From Candidatus Saccharibacteria bacterium oral taxon 488 (GTDB lineage Bacteria > Patescibacteriota > Saccharimonadia > Saccharimonadales > Saccharimonadaceae): 64,000 nucleotides of DNA. The stretch covers positions 867,439 through 931,438 of the forward strand of contig CP047917.1 of NCBI GenBank assembly GCA_010202115.1. Direction: 5' to 3'. Below the pieces are notes generated by a model, which did no database searches, was not told where the DNA came from, and worked only from the letters and a program-made list of their open reading frames with translations. This document shows, piece after piece, positions 1 to 8,179 of the stretch (the first letter of the stretch is position 1; each line of letters begins with the position of its first letter). Both the position numbers and the translations under genes were made by a program.

Positions 1-1
1 C

Positions 2-514
2 TGCTCATTCTGTGCCGAAGTTGAAGCAGCCACCAACGCTGATTTCTTCAAAAATGAGTATCTCAAATCAGGCAAAGTTCGCTACGAACACCGCGTGGTG
101 ACGCTGCTCAAAGAAGTTACCGACAACACAGAAACTGGCGCTCACGCTGCTTTTTGCGCCGCTGACCAAGACAAATATTGGCAATATACACACGACATCG
201 TGCCACGCATCAAACGTGATTATTTTGACAAAGGAATTGGTGTGAAAAACGTTGCCGTACCGCAAAAAATTCCACCACTGCCGTTAGGCTACTTCCTGGC
301 TTCTGCTAAAAATATTGGCATGGATGAGGCAACATTTACTGATTGTATAACCAAAAAACCTCACCAAAAAGAGATTGATGACAGCACCCAAAAAGCCCTT
401 TCGCTTGGCGTGAGCGGTCTACCATACATGGTAGTCAATGACTATGTCGCCAGTGGATTTATGGGCGGCGAAAATGGACTGAAGGCAATTTTGAAAGCTG
501 GTGGAGTGAACTAA
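2..514 (+). CDS. DsbA-like thioredoxin-fold oxidoreductase (5' partial)
   Basis: The 5' end lies before the window; the open frame runs from base 2. The first visible residues are C-S-F-C, a CxxC redox centre, followed by an alpha-helical insert and, near residue 140 of the visible part, the cis-proline segment GVSGLPYMVVND. This order (CxxC, helical domain, cis-Pro, strand) is that of DsbA/Thioredoxin_4 proteins, which form or exchange disulfides in exported proteins. Its stop codon overlaps the ATG of the following deacetylase (TAATG), so the two are probably cotranslated. The signal or anchor segment would be outside the window, so location is inferred. Four further cysteines may matter for redox behaviour. 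Family call good, specific role unknown. Confidence 0.8.
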   Translation, partial: CSFCAEVEAATNADFFKNEYLKSGKVRYEHRVVTLLKEVTDNTETGAHAAFCAADQDKYWQYTHDIVPRIKRDYFDKGIGVKNVAVPQKIPPLPLGYFLASAKNIGMDEATFTDCITKKPHQKEIDDSTQKALSLGVSGLPYMVVNDYVASGFMGGENGLKAILKAGGVN

Positions 515-2025
515 TGTCTGCCAAAAAAACGCAAACGAAATCTCAAAAATTATCAAAAGAGCGACCGTCAACTCAGCCTCGTCGTGAGCCAAAAACCAGC
601 ACAGCGCCCCAAAGCACATCAAAACTAAGCAGTGTCTTATTCGCCATACTACTTTTGTTGGCGGTAGTCGCCATGGCGGCGTTATTTTATCTCCAATCCA
701 TACAACTACCCGTCCAGCGCCCAACCGTTCTGGAAGATGAAAAGTACTATTTCACCGATTCACGCTATGCTGGCATCCGCTCCAAGTTCGTAACGCGCGA
801 CACCAAACGCGAAAAGGTCTCAATTGAGTATCCAATTACTAGCAATTCCAAAATCAACAAACTCATCGCCCGAGTAATCGACCGTGCTGACGGTGATTTC
901 CGCCACACCGCCACTAACGCTCCGACATTCGACCGACCAATGACAGAGACGATTAGTTATCAAGTTACGCATAATAATTCGACCGCTCTGTCGATCATTG
1001 TCAATATTAAACAAGATATGCACGGCGCGCATCCGGTGTCGCTGACGCATTTTTGGACGTTTGACAAGAAGTCTGGCGAGGTGATTGGCTTGGATAATTT
1101 GACCGAGAAATCGGAGGAAGCCATCAAGGCAATCGTGACAGCTGCCCGGCACGACGTCGCGCAAACCATCAAGCAGCGCCAGCAACCAGAAGCGAATCTT
1201 GATGAGATGATCACCAAGGAGGCGTTATCGAACTTTACCATCACTGATGATGGTAACACCTTGGCTTGGCCAATTGGACAGGCTTCGCTCTTACCGTCAG
1301 CCTACGGCGAAATGACGATCAAAGTGCCGATCGCCGCCGTTGCCAAATATCTGCAAAATCCGACAGCCCGGAAGCTGGCTAACATCCCCAAGCCGCCCGA
1401 GCCAAAGCCAGCGCCTGCGGCGCCAACACCCGTAAACCCAGGTAAAGTGATCGCCTTGACGTTTGACGACGGGCCGGGACCATACACCGCACAACTGCTA
1501 GACATTTTGAATCAGCATGGCACTAAAGCGACATTTTTCTTGATCGGCAGCAAAGTTTCCGCGCAAGCCGACGTATTGCGGCGCATGCATGCGCACGGCC
1601 ATCAACTGGGCAATCATTCGTGGTCGCACCCAGAACTGCCTAAATTGCCCGTTAACCAAATTGCCAGCGAAATCGACCGCACCAACGACGCCATCAAGCA
1701 AGCCACCGGCGTCACACCAACTGTTATGCGCCCGCCGTACGGTGCAGTCAACGGCGTTGTCTTGGAGCAGCTTCGTCTGCACGGTATGTCGTCAATCTTG
1801 TGGTCGGTCGACACCCGCGACTGGGCCGATCGTAATAGCGACATCGTCTGCTCGCGCGCCGTCGCTGGCGCCCACCCTGGAGCCATCATCTTGATGCACG
1901 ACATTCACCAAACGTCCGTTAATGCCGTGCCGTGCATCCTCAGCGCGCTGAAGCAGCAGGGGTATTCGTTTGTGACGGTGCAGGGACTACTCGGCAATAT
2001 GGCGGCGGGAGCTGGATATCCGTAG
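514..2025 (+). CDS. Membrane-anchored polysaccharide deacetylase, PdaC-like (DUF3298 + NodB domain)
   Basis: 503 aa. Residues 1-38 are basic and Ser/Thr/Lys-rich (cytoplasmic), residues about 40-62 form one membrane anchor, residues about 95-285 resemble DUF3298 (HGAHPVSLTHFWTFD), a Pro-rich linker follows, and the C-terminal NodB domain carries the carbohydrate-esterase-4 motifs: TFDDGP (316-321), HSWSH, RPPYG, DTRDW and LMHD. The two Asp and the HxxxH pair are the expected catalytic base and metal ligands. Such enzymes remove N-acetyl groups from peptidoglycan or other glycans outside the membrane. The DUF3298+NodB order is that of Bacillus PdaC. It starts on the overlapping TAATG of the thioredoxin gene. 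Whether the substrate is its own or host wall glycan cannot be told. Confidence 0.9.
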   Translation: MSAKKTQTKSQKLSKERPSTQPRREPKTSTAPQSTSKLSSVLFAILLLLAVVAMAALFYLQSIQLPVQRPTVLEDEKYYFTDSRYAGIRSKFVTRDTKREKVSIEYPITSNSKINKLIARVIDRADGDFRHTATNAPTFDRPMTETISYQVTHNNSTALSIIVNIKQDMHGAHPVSLTHFWTFDKKSGEVIGLDNLTEKSEEAIKAIVTAARHDVAQTIKQRQQPEANLDEMITKEALSNFTITDDGNTLAWPIGQASLLPSAYGEMTIKVPIAAVAKYLQNPTARKLANIPKPPEPKPAPAAPTPVNPGKVIALTFDDGPGPYTAQLLDILNQHGTKATFFLIGSKVSAQADVLRRMHAHGHQLGNHSWSHPELPKLPVNQIASEIDRTNDAIKQATGVTPTVMRPPYGAVNGVVLEQLRLHGMSSILWSVDTRDWADRNSDIVCSRAVAGAHPGAIILMHDIHQTSVNAVPCILSALKQQGYSFVTVQGLLGNMAAGAGYP

Positions 2026-2062
2026 AATTGTAGCTAAGTGTTACGACTGTGCGTTGCGGCGG

Positions 2063-2293
2063 CTATTCTGTTTTATCAACTTCAAAAACCTTATATTTCG
2101 AAGCTGCACCGCGCACTAATTTTACCTTTGACGGCGCCACGCCAAAATGCTTCGCCAGTAATTTTACCGCCGCCAGATTCGCCCGCCCTTCAATGGCTGG
2201 CGCCTTGGTGTAAATAGTCAGCAAACCATCATCACCAACCACGACTTCTTCGCGGTGACGAGAGTTGGGCTTGAGGTGGACGGAGATTTTCAT
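2063..2293 (-). CDS. DUF167 (YggU-like) family small protein
   Basis: 76 aa beginning MKISVHLKPNSRHREEV, with the family's central block TKAPAIEGRANLAAVKLLAKHFGVAPSKVKLVRGA split here over residues about 30-64. DUF167/YggU proteins are compact alpha/beta proteins of unknown function found across bacteria and archaea. The start is ATG at 2293; two bases upstream of it ends a seven-codon open frame that has its own strong ribosome site (see separate entry), suggesting translational coupling. It converges with the upstream deacetylase, with about 37 bp between them. Confidence 0.85.
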   Translation of the reverse strand: MKISVHLKPNSRHREEVVVGDDGLLTIYTKAPAIEGRANLAAVKLLAKHFGVAPSKVKLVRGAASKYKVFEVDKTE

Positions 2294-2295
2294 GG

Positions 2296-2319
2296 TTAAT
2301 ATCTTACCGGCTTTGTCAT
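2296..2319 (-). other. Possible leader peptide MTKPVRY upstream of the DUF167 gene
   Basis: On the minus strand a TATAAT (2340-2345) is followed by GGAAAGGTGAT and an ATG opening a 7-codon frame (M-T-K-P-V-R-Y-stop). The stop TAA is followed by CC and then the ATG of the DUF167 gene, so ribosomes could reinitiate. The frame differs from the DUF167 frame. The strong Shine-Dalgarno belongs to this mini-frame while the DUF167 ATG has none of its own. Coupling is inferred. Confidence 0.4.
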
Positions 2320-2339
2320 ATCACCTTTCCTTTAGACCT

Positions 2340-2345
2340 ATTATA
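2340..2345 (-). promoter_or_regulatory. -10 box (TATAAT) for the DUF167 transcript
   Basis: A perfect TATAAT on the minus strand, 20 bases upstream of the leader-peptide ATG; the predicted start of transcription is near 2333. No clear -35 was recognised. Confidence 0.5.
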
Positions 2346-2450
2346 CCCCCTTAAGCCGAGCCTTACGTATTGCAAATAGGCAACGCAAAGTTGCTCGCCA
2401 AGACACTAAAATTACGCTATGCTGTTAGAAAATAAATGAAAGGGCGCCAA

Positions 2451-3062
2451 ATGATTTTTGCCAAAAAACTTAAACAATTACGTCAACAAACTGGTTGGTC
2501 ACAAGAACAACTAGCCGATCGACTCAACGTTACGCGACAAGCAGTTGCTAAATGGGAACGAGGTGCGGGCTTTCCAGACATAGACAATATGCAAGCACTA
2601 GCAAAATTATTCAACACTAGTGTGGACGAGCTGCTCGACTACACACGAGCAGGATTAGCTTCGGCCATACGCGAACCACTTGATCTTGATGCCTACCCAA
2701 CAGATATGAAAGGATATTCAGCATCCGACCTGGCAGTTGCAGACAAATTTGCCGACGCCGACCACATTGAATCACTAAATCGCCACCGACGACTAACGTG
2801 GTGGCAAAAAATCATCGACTTTTTCGTAGGAGCTGGAACGCTTGATGTGGCTTTTTCCGGCGAAGCCATTGGACAACTTAAAGGCGATAGACGCTATTAT
2901 CTGGTTGAAAAGTCCGGTCGCTCATGGATCGTCGAAGTTACAAAAACATACATTGAACGACGAGAATTAGCCGAGGCGTTCCCTCGCAAGAAATTGACGG
3001 TTGGCGATTATATGTATCGGCGAAGCGGGTTTGTTGTAAAACCATCAAATAAACAACAATAG
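2451..3062 (+). CDS. XRE-family HTH transcriptional regulator
   Basis: An in-frame ATG lies 15 bp upstream at 2436, but AAAGGG at 2439-2444 sits six bases before 2451, so the shorter 203-aa form is preferred. Residues about 3-58 are a Cro/C1-type helix-turn-helix (LKQLRQQTGWSQEQLADRLN then RQAVAKWERG), as in SinR/HipB-like repressors. The remaining 140 residues contain a short amphipathic stretch (WWQKIIDFFVGAG) and a basic beta-rich tail with no family I recognise. It lies convergent to the type III Res gene, 12 bp from its stop, at the edge of the defence island, so a regulatory role there is possible but unproven. Confidence 0.8.
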   Translation: MIFAKKLKQLRQQTGWSQEQLADRLNVTRQAVAKWERGAGFPDIDNMQALAKLFNTSVDELLDYTRAGLASAIREPLDLDAYPTDMKGYSASDLAVADKFADADHIESLNRHRRLTWWQKIIDFFVGAGTLDVAFSGEAIGQLKGDRRYYLVEKSGRSWIVEVTKTYIERRELAEAFPRKKLTVGDYMYRRSGFVVKPSNKQQ

Positions 3063-3074
3063 ACACGCTCAGCA

Positions 3075-5819
3075 TTAGATATCTCTGACCATAGTCAATA
3101 CTTGCCGCAAACTCCGCACCGGCGCCACATATGGTACGTCAATTTCTGCAAAATGCTGGCGGGCGGCAGTAATTTTACCTCGTTCATTAGAACTCAAGTG
3201 ATTATCATTAATATCATCCGACCCCTTCGTCTCCGCCACAAAGTAAATCTGCTCATCACCATCAAACGCCACAGCCCAATCTGGATTATACTTGCCGACT
3301 GGCGTATCAATCTTAAACCAACCTGGTAGCTTGATGTAGAATTTAACGTCAGCATTATCCTCCAGCGACCGCATGAACTCTCGCTCAACTTCTGAATCAA
3401 CCGCCACGTAGTCGTAGATGGTTTTTGTCTGGTCGCCCACTGCAATCGCCCCGCTCTTCATCGCCGCATCATACAAGTATGCCTGTAGCTCACCATTCTC
3501 AAACAACGTCATGTCATAATACTCGCCTGTCCTGTGATATTTAACGCCATCAACTGCCAAACGCTGCTTCACCCGATTAATCGCCCGAGCTGTTTCATCA
3601 ATCACCTGCTGTGGATTAATAGCTACCTGCGCAAACATCCCCGCTTGATCAAGCACTTCAAATATCACCCGGCGAGTCATTTGTGTCTGACGCTGAATAT
3701 CCGCTAATAAATTCGGCATCTTTACCTCAGCTTGGCGCACCGCATACGTGTTGAAACCAGTCTCGCGCACCATAAAGCCATTATCATTACCCATAGGATC
3801 AATCAGTGTTTTTGTCTCAGCGATATTGGGTTTACTAATAGTGACCTGCGCTAATTCACTGGCCGCCTCCGTCACTAACTTGTCTGTATCAATCGCCACC
3901 CGATAAGTCGTTTTATGCTTAATCTTATCCCATAGCTCCTCAAATGCTGGGTCAAGCGCCCGTGATTTCTGAAACCTAACAGGTCGCCGATCATCACGAT
4001 TTTTGATTCGTCCACCAAAGTGAATGCCCGTCTCCTCCTCAATCTCCGTCTGAAGCTTACGGCTGAAATCTGCATAACTCTCATTAGCAATCACCGTTAG
4101 TATATTAACGTTATCGTCATAGACTCGTTGTCCGTCAACATTCACCGGCAAGCGCAGTCCTCGCCCGATTTCTTGGCGTTTTTTCATTTGGCTCGACGTT
4201 TCGTTAAGCGTACAAATTTGAAATACATTAGGATTATCCCAGCCCTCACGTAGTGCGGAGTGGCTAAAGATAAACCGCAGCGGCTCATTTATATCCAGCA
4301 GTCTTTCTTTATCTTTCATGATTAAGGTATACGCCGTATCATCGTCCTTCGTCCGCCCACCCTCGCCTTTGGTGTCGCGAGAGTCCTTCCACTGACCACT
4401 CTTGTCTGCCGCAAAATAGCCATTGTGCACCTCGCTTGCCGATAAATTGTCCATGACGCCGGCATATTTTGGTTTAGACGAGACCTTGTTGTAGGCTTCC
4501 TCAAACCACTTAGCGAATCTGCCATTCTCTATACCGTTCGCCGTATATTCGCGATAGTTCATGACTTTATCGATAAAGAATAGACTCAGCACTTTGACGC
4601 TACTCCCCAGTCGGCGCTGTTTATCAAAGTGGTCATCAATCGTCAGCTCAATCTGCCGCTTGATGATGTCATCATGTAGGCTTTCGTCACGCTGACCAAC
4701 GTAAACTACCTTACCATTACTAAACTCGACGCAATCATCACCGTGATTGATCGACTCGACATAGTAGCCAGCGTAGACCAAACGACCCGTCTTTGCCTCC
4801 AGATCATCGCCCGGGAACACCTTGATGATTTTGCGTTGCAAGCCATACTCATCACTCGCATCCACCTCTATCTTGGCGAATGAGCGAGTCTTTGACTGAC
4901 GCTCCAGCGACAATACATTGATATACGCATCATTATAATTATCCTCACTCTGGACGCTATGCACCTCGATCTTTTTGACCAGCCCCTTATCATAAGCGTC
5001 CACTGGCGTCAAACGGTACAGTAAATTATACGGATACTTATGCGTGGCACTATAGCGCAACGTGCACAGCGGATTAAGGCTAGCAACAGCATTCCGCCGT
5101 ATGTCAGTTTCCATATTCTGCGGTTCGTCGAGAATAACCACTGGGTGAGTGGCCTTGATGAAATCGAGTGGCCGACCATAATCGCTCTGCTTGTTCATCA
5201 CATTCTGCGCCTTGGCAAAGCTATCAATGGTAATTACCATGATCTGCAAGGTATCGTTCGTCGCAAACTCACGAGCCTGACCGGTTTTCTTACTATCCCA
5301 AACGTAGTAATCCATCTCCGGCTTGTTGTAGAGATCGGCGAAGTGCTCCCTGGTGATCGCTAAATTCTTCAGCACACCCTCACGAATCGCCACGCTCGGC
5401 ACCACGATGATAAACTTCTTCCAACCGTAGCACTGATGTAGCTCATGAATCGTCCGCAAGTACACATACGTTTTACCCGTACCAGTCTCCATCTCGATGG
5501 AGAAATTCATGCCGTGCTTCAGAGATTTTTCACTAATTTCTAGCGGAAAAGTCATCGGCAAGTTAAAGCCACCTTCTTCAGCCTCGCTTTTCTCGATACC
5601 ATTTTTCTCTTGAATTTTATGCGTATTCTCAATTATCTGCGCCATATCTAACGTCAAGCTATTCCCTCTAGCAATTGTCGCTTCCAAGCTTAACTGCCCA
5701 CCCTGATCCATATAGCGAGTCGCATCGTCACTGTCCGCTGGCTGCCCAGCAAATATATCCACCACCGCATTGATGGCGTCGAGTTGATAGGATTGGTTGG
5801 GATCAAAGTGGAGCTTCAT
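3075..5819 (-). CDS. res: Type III restriction endonuclease Res subunit (helicase-nuclease)
   Basis: 914 aa from ATG 5819; the open frame continues 32 codons further but those overlap the end of the upstream ATPase gene, so the start four bases after that stop is chosen. Walker A METGTGKT is at residues 110-117, the DEAD-box-like motif II reads LDEPQ, and the phrase RYSATHKYPYNLLYRLTPVDAYDKGLV is typical of type III Res. The C-terminal region holds a PD-(D/E)xK nuclease: PD at 846-847 and E-T-K at 863-865. Together with the Mod methylase two genes upstream it should form an ATP-dependent enzyme that cuts DNA with unmodified sites. All catalytic motifs are intact, so it is predicted active. 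It is the last gene of the Fic-Mod-TM-OLD-Res operon. Confidence 0.92.
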   Translation of the reverse strand: MKLHFDPNQSYQLDAINAVVDIFAGQPADSDDATRYMDQGGQLSLEATIARGNSLTLDMAQIIENTHKIQEKNGIEKSEAEEGGFNLPMTFPLEISEKSLKHGMNFSIEMETGTGKTYVYLRTIHELHQCYGWKKFIIVVPSVAIREGVLKNLAITREHFADLYNKPEMDYYVWDSKKTGQAREFATNDTLQIMVITIDSFAKAQNVMNKQSDYGRPLDFIKATHPVVILDEPQNMETDIRRNAVASLNPLCTLRYSATHKYPYNLLYRLTPVDAYDKGLVKKIEVHSVQSEDNYNDAYINVLSLERQSKTRSFAKIEVDASDEYGLQRKIIKVFPGDDLEAKTGRLVYAGYYVESINHGDDCVEFSNGKVVYVGQRDESLHDDIIKRQIELTIDDHFDKQRRLGSSVKVLSLFFIDKVMNYREYTANGIENGRFAKWFEEAYNKVSSKPKYAGVMDNLSASEVHNGYFAADKSGQWKDSRDTKGEGGRTKDDDTAYTLIMKDKERLLDINEPLRFIFSHSALREGWDNPNVFQICTLNETSSQMKKRQEIGRGLRLPVNVDGQRVYDDNVNILTVIANESYADFSRKLQTEIEEETGIHFGGRIKNRDDRRPVRFQKSRALDPAFEELWDKIKHKTTYRVAIDTDKLVTEAASELAQVTISKPNIAETKTLIDPMGNDNGFMVRETGFNTYAVRQAEVKMPNLLADIQRQTQMTRRVIFEVLDQAGMFAQVAINPQQVIDETARAINRVKQRLAVDGVKYHRTGEYYDMTLFENGELQAYLYDAAMKSGAIAVGDQTKTIYDYVAVDSEVEREFMRSLEDNADVKFYIKLPGWFKIDTPVGKYNPDWAVAFDGDEQIYFVAETKGSDDINDNHLSSNERGKITAARQHFAEIDVPYVAPVRSLRQVLTMVRDI

Positions 5820-5823
5820 AAAG

Positions 5824-7428
5824 CTAATCAAACGCCCTCTCCGCTGCTTTTTGGAGAGCATTAAATACAAGCGGCATCTCTTTCTCAAACTGTTCCTGCG
5901 TAATCTCCTCTGCAACCTTTTTAGCTAATACAACTTTTTCCCTGTTCTTTCCTAACTCTTTAGTCTCTTCGCTACTTTTCTTCCATGGTGATGGATAATA
6001 TTCTTCGAGGCTTGCCCGTGTGAGAACAAAGTAGTCTTCGTCTTTTTTGAGGTTATAGCTGTCTATAAATTGTTCGAAATCAACCTCTCTACCTTCTGGC
6101 TTATCACACAAAATAACAACTCTATTCCTATAAATTAATTTCGTTGGCATATACGCCTTGCTTACCATATTCATTGAACGGCCCTGCTGAACCTCATTAC
6201 CTTCAGCAGATAGTATAAAAATTCCTTTGTATCCTGGATAAAATCTATCAACTATCCTTGCCAGAAAAGCGCATTCGCTTATACCTTCAACTATTAGAAA
6301 GTTTTTAGGTAAGAGAATATCAGCTGGAGAACCTCCAAGCAATTCAAAAACCACGAATTGTTTATAATGTTCTTCAATTTCATGCATACCAGTAACGCCG
6401 TTATTCTTCTTTACTTCAAATATTTTTTCATCTTGGTCATCATCGGAGATCAGAACAGACGAGTGAGTATTTATAAAAACCTGTTCACCATTTGTGGATA
6501 TTTCTTTTAATGCATTCTTTAGTGCCCTCTGAGCTGTTGGGTGTAGGTGCAGTTCTGCCTCATCAATCAAAAAAATAAACTTCCTTGCAATCGCACGCTC
6601 GCGCCTATAATCAGCATAAGCCTGAATAATAGCTAGCATCAAAGCTCTTTGCATACCATCGCCTTTTTCTTCAGCCGAAGTTACCACACCGTCGTCAACT
6701 TCAGTGGTAAAATTCTTTAGTAGATCCTCAAAAATCGGATTTTCAACATTAAAGTTTACCATTGTCCCATCAGGGAACTGCTTTTGTAAATATCCTTGTA
6801 CTGCACTACCAAGCGCATTTAGCTCTACCCTAACAGGAGAATCATTATCACCAAATAGTTTTGTAAATTGTTCTTTAAACGCCTGGTATTGAGTATCCGT
6901 CTCAATTATTGCACCAAGTACCCCCGACAGCATCTCTGCTATTGGTGAACTCTTCTTGTATCCATTGATGTCGTGTGCCGCTATTTGTGTGCTCACATAT
7001 TCCAGCTTAGGTAACAAGTCACCCCAAGTTCTATCTGCCCCCATTGGATCAGACCATTCTCCAGATGGTGTCAACAGGAAACGCTTTTTAGGCTCACTAC
7101 CTTCACGCTTTATTGTAATCTCATCTTCGTTGTTGTTAAATATTTTTTGTAGAGCCTTTTTCTTTGTCTCATTAGACATATTAGCAATAGCAGCCTGTAA
7201 ACCAGAAAAAGTAACTACTACAGACATCGATTTTAAATTAGTACCCCTGCGACAAATAGTATCTGGTTTATCTTTAGTAGAAAACCCAGAGAAAAACCAG
7301 TTTAATGCTTCAAAATAGTTTGTTTTACCATGATTGTTCTGGCCAACCTGTACGTTAAACATACTTGGTTCAATAATTACTTCAGCAATAGAACGGAAGT
7401 TCTTGATTTCTATTCTAGTTATTTTCAT
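5824..7428 (-). CDS. OLD-family ATPase with TOPRIM nuclease domain
   Basis: 534 aa. SMC/ABC-like ATPase: Walker A GQNNHGKTN at residues 29-37, a signature-like segment EEKGDGMQRALMLA, and Walker B FIFLIDEAELHLHP. The C-terminal part matches a TOPRIM fold: the acidic motif in FLIVEGISE and a later D-x-x-x-E in ILCDKPEG. OLD proteins are ATP-driven nucleases that act in phage exclusion (P2 Old, Gabija GajA). Here the gene sits inside a type III restriction operon, overlapping the upstream 4-TM gene by 14 bp and ending 4 bp before Res. That placement suggests a role tied to restriction, perhaps as extra effector; this is inference. No GajB-like helicase is adjacent, though Res itself is a helicase. 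Confidence 0.88.
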   Translation of the reverse strand: MKITRIEIKNFRSIAEVIIEPSMFNVQVGQNNHGKTNYFEALNWFFSGFSTKDKPDTICRRGTNLKSMSVVVTFSGLQAAIANMSNETKKKALQKIFNNNEDEITIKREGSEPKKRFLLTPSGEWSDPMGADRTWGDLLPKLEYVSTQIAAHDINGYKKSSPIAEMLSGVLGAIIETDTQYQAFKEQFTKLFGDNDSPVRVELNALGSAVQGYLQKQFPDGTMVNFNVENPIFEDLLKNFTTEVDDGVVTSAEEKGDGMQRALMLAIIQAYADYRRERAIARKFIFLIDEAELHLHPTAQRALKNALKEISTNGEQVFINTHSSVLISDDDQDEKIFEVKKNNGVTGMHEIEEHYKQFVVFELLGGSPADILLPKNFLIVEGISECAFLARIVDRFYPGYKGIFILSAEGNEVQQGRSMNMVSKAYMPTKLIYRNRVVILCDKPEGREVDFEQFIDSYNLKKDEDYFVLTRASLEEYYPSPWKKSSEETKELGKNREKVVLAKKVAEEITQEQFEKEMPLVFNALQKAAERAFD

Positions 7429-8179
7429 TCTCTTTTGTCTTATTTCCTTTATAGTTATCCATAGGTTTTGTAGCTATTAACTGTTGGTAGTCTGGTGACA
7501 TAAAAACAACCATCTGTTCGCTCTTCTGACTTATTGTCTCTACGGTAAGTCTCCTTGTTAAGAAATTTTCGCGAGGATCTATATTCAGATCTATTAACTC
7601 TTGAGTGTCTATCACCTGGGTATTTTGTATGATACGTATTCCTGAATTAACAGCACCGTTACGTTCAAGAGTTTCATACACTAAACTTCCTGTGTTCGCA
7701 ATCTGTTGCTCCCATTGGAATCGATTTTTTGTTTGTGCTATAAGCAGAGAAAACGTGCCTATTATAAGAGTAAAAAATATAACATAAATAACTACTTGCA
7801 CCACTGCCCAAATGAAGTCGGTTCTCTGGCTAATAGCAAAGAAGGTAAAAAATAAGAACGTTGAGACTATCAATACTATCGGTATGACGTTTTTATTATT
7901 AATCTCTTTCCATGGCTGTGGATATCCCGCCCCTCTTTCCTTTTTTATACCAATAGATATACTGATATATCCGTTAATACTAATCAAATACCAACTCAAA
8001 AGTATACCGAAAACTACGCTAACTATAGAGGCTGGCAGACTAAGTCTATCGTCTATAAAAAATTTCGATAGTTGTGCTTGTGCAAATAATGGTGCAATTG
8101 CACTAAAACTAGATATTATCAGCCCTAATACAGATAATATGGGCTGCAAAAAGCTACTATCATCCTTTCTAGCTGCCAT
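7415..8179 (-). CDS. Four-TM membrane protein within the type III RM operon
   Basis: 254 aa from ATG 8179, which overlaps the Mod stop codon (TGATG); a longer reading frame exists but would lie inside mod. Four hydrophobic helices are seen: about residues 15-35, 48-68, 95-115 and 124-148, followed by a soluble C-terminal domain of about 100 residues containing a strand-rich stretch (NFLTRRLTVETISQK). I do not recognise the family. Overlap with Mod upstream and with the OLD ATPase downstream (14 bp) shows it is made together with the restriction machinery. Membrane proteins in such operons can act as pore-forming or anchoring effectors; nothing in the sequence proves this. Confidence 0.7.
   Translation of the reverse strand: MAARKDDSSFLQPILSVLGLIISSFSAIAPLFAQAQLSKFFIDDRLSLPASIVSVVFGILLSWYLISINGYISISIGIKKERGAGYPQPWKEINNKNVIPIVLIVSTFLFFTFFAISQRTDFIWAVVQVVIYVIFFTLIIGTFSLLIAQTKNRFQWEQQIANTGSLVYETLERNGAVNSGIRIIQNTQVIDTQELIDLNIDPRENFLTRRLTVETISQKSEQMVVFMSPDYQQLIATKPMDNYKGNKTKENENN

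Noticed and set aside
1297..1904. Several long antisense frames inside the deacetylase gene
   Set aside because: They are shadows of a GC-rich coding sequence with clear NodB motifs on the plus strand; no ribosome sites or known domains.
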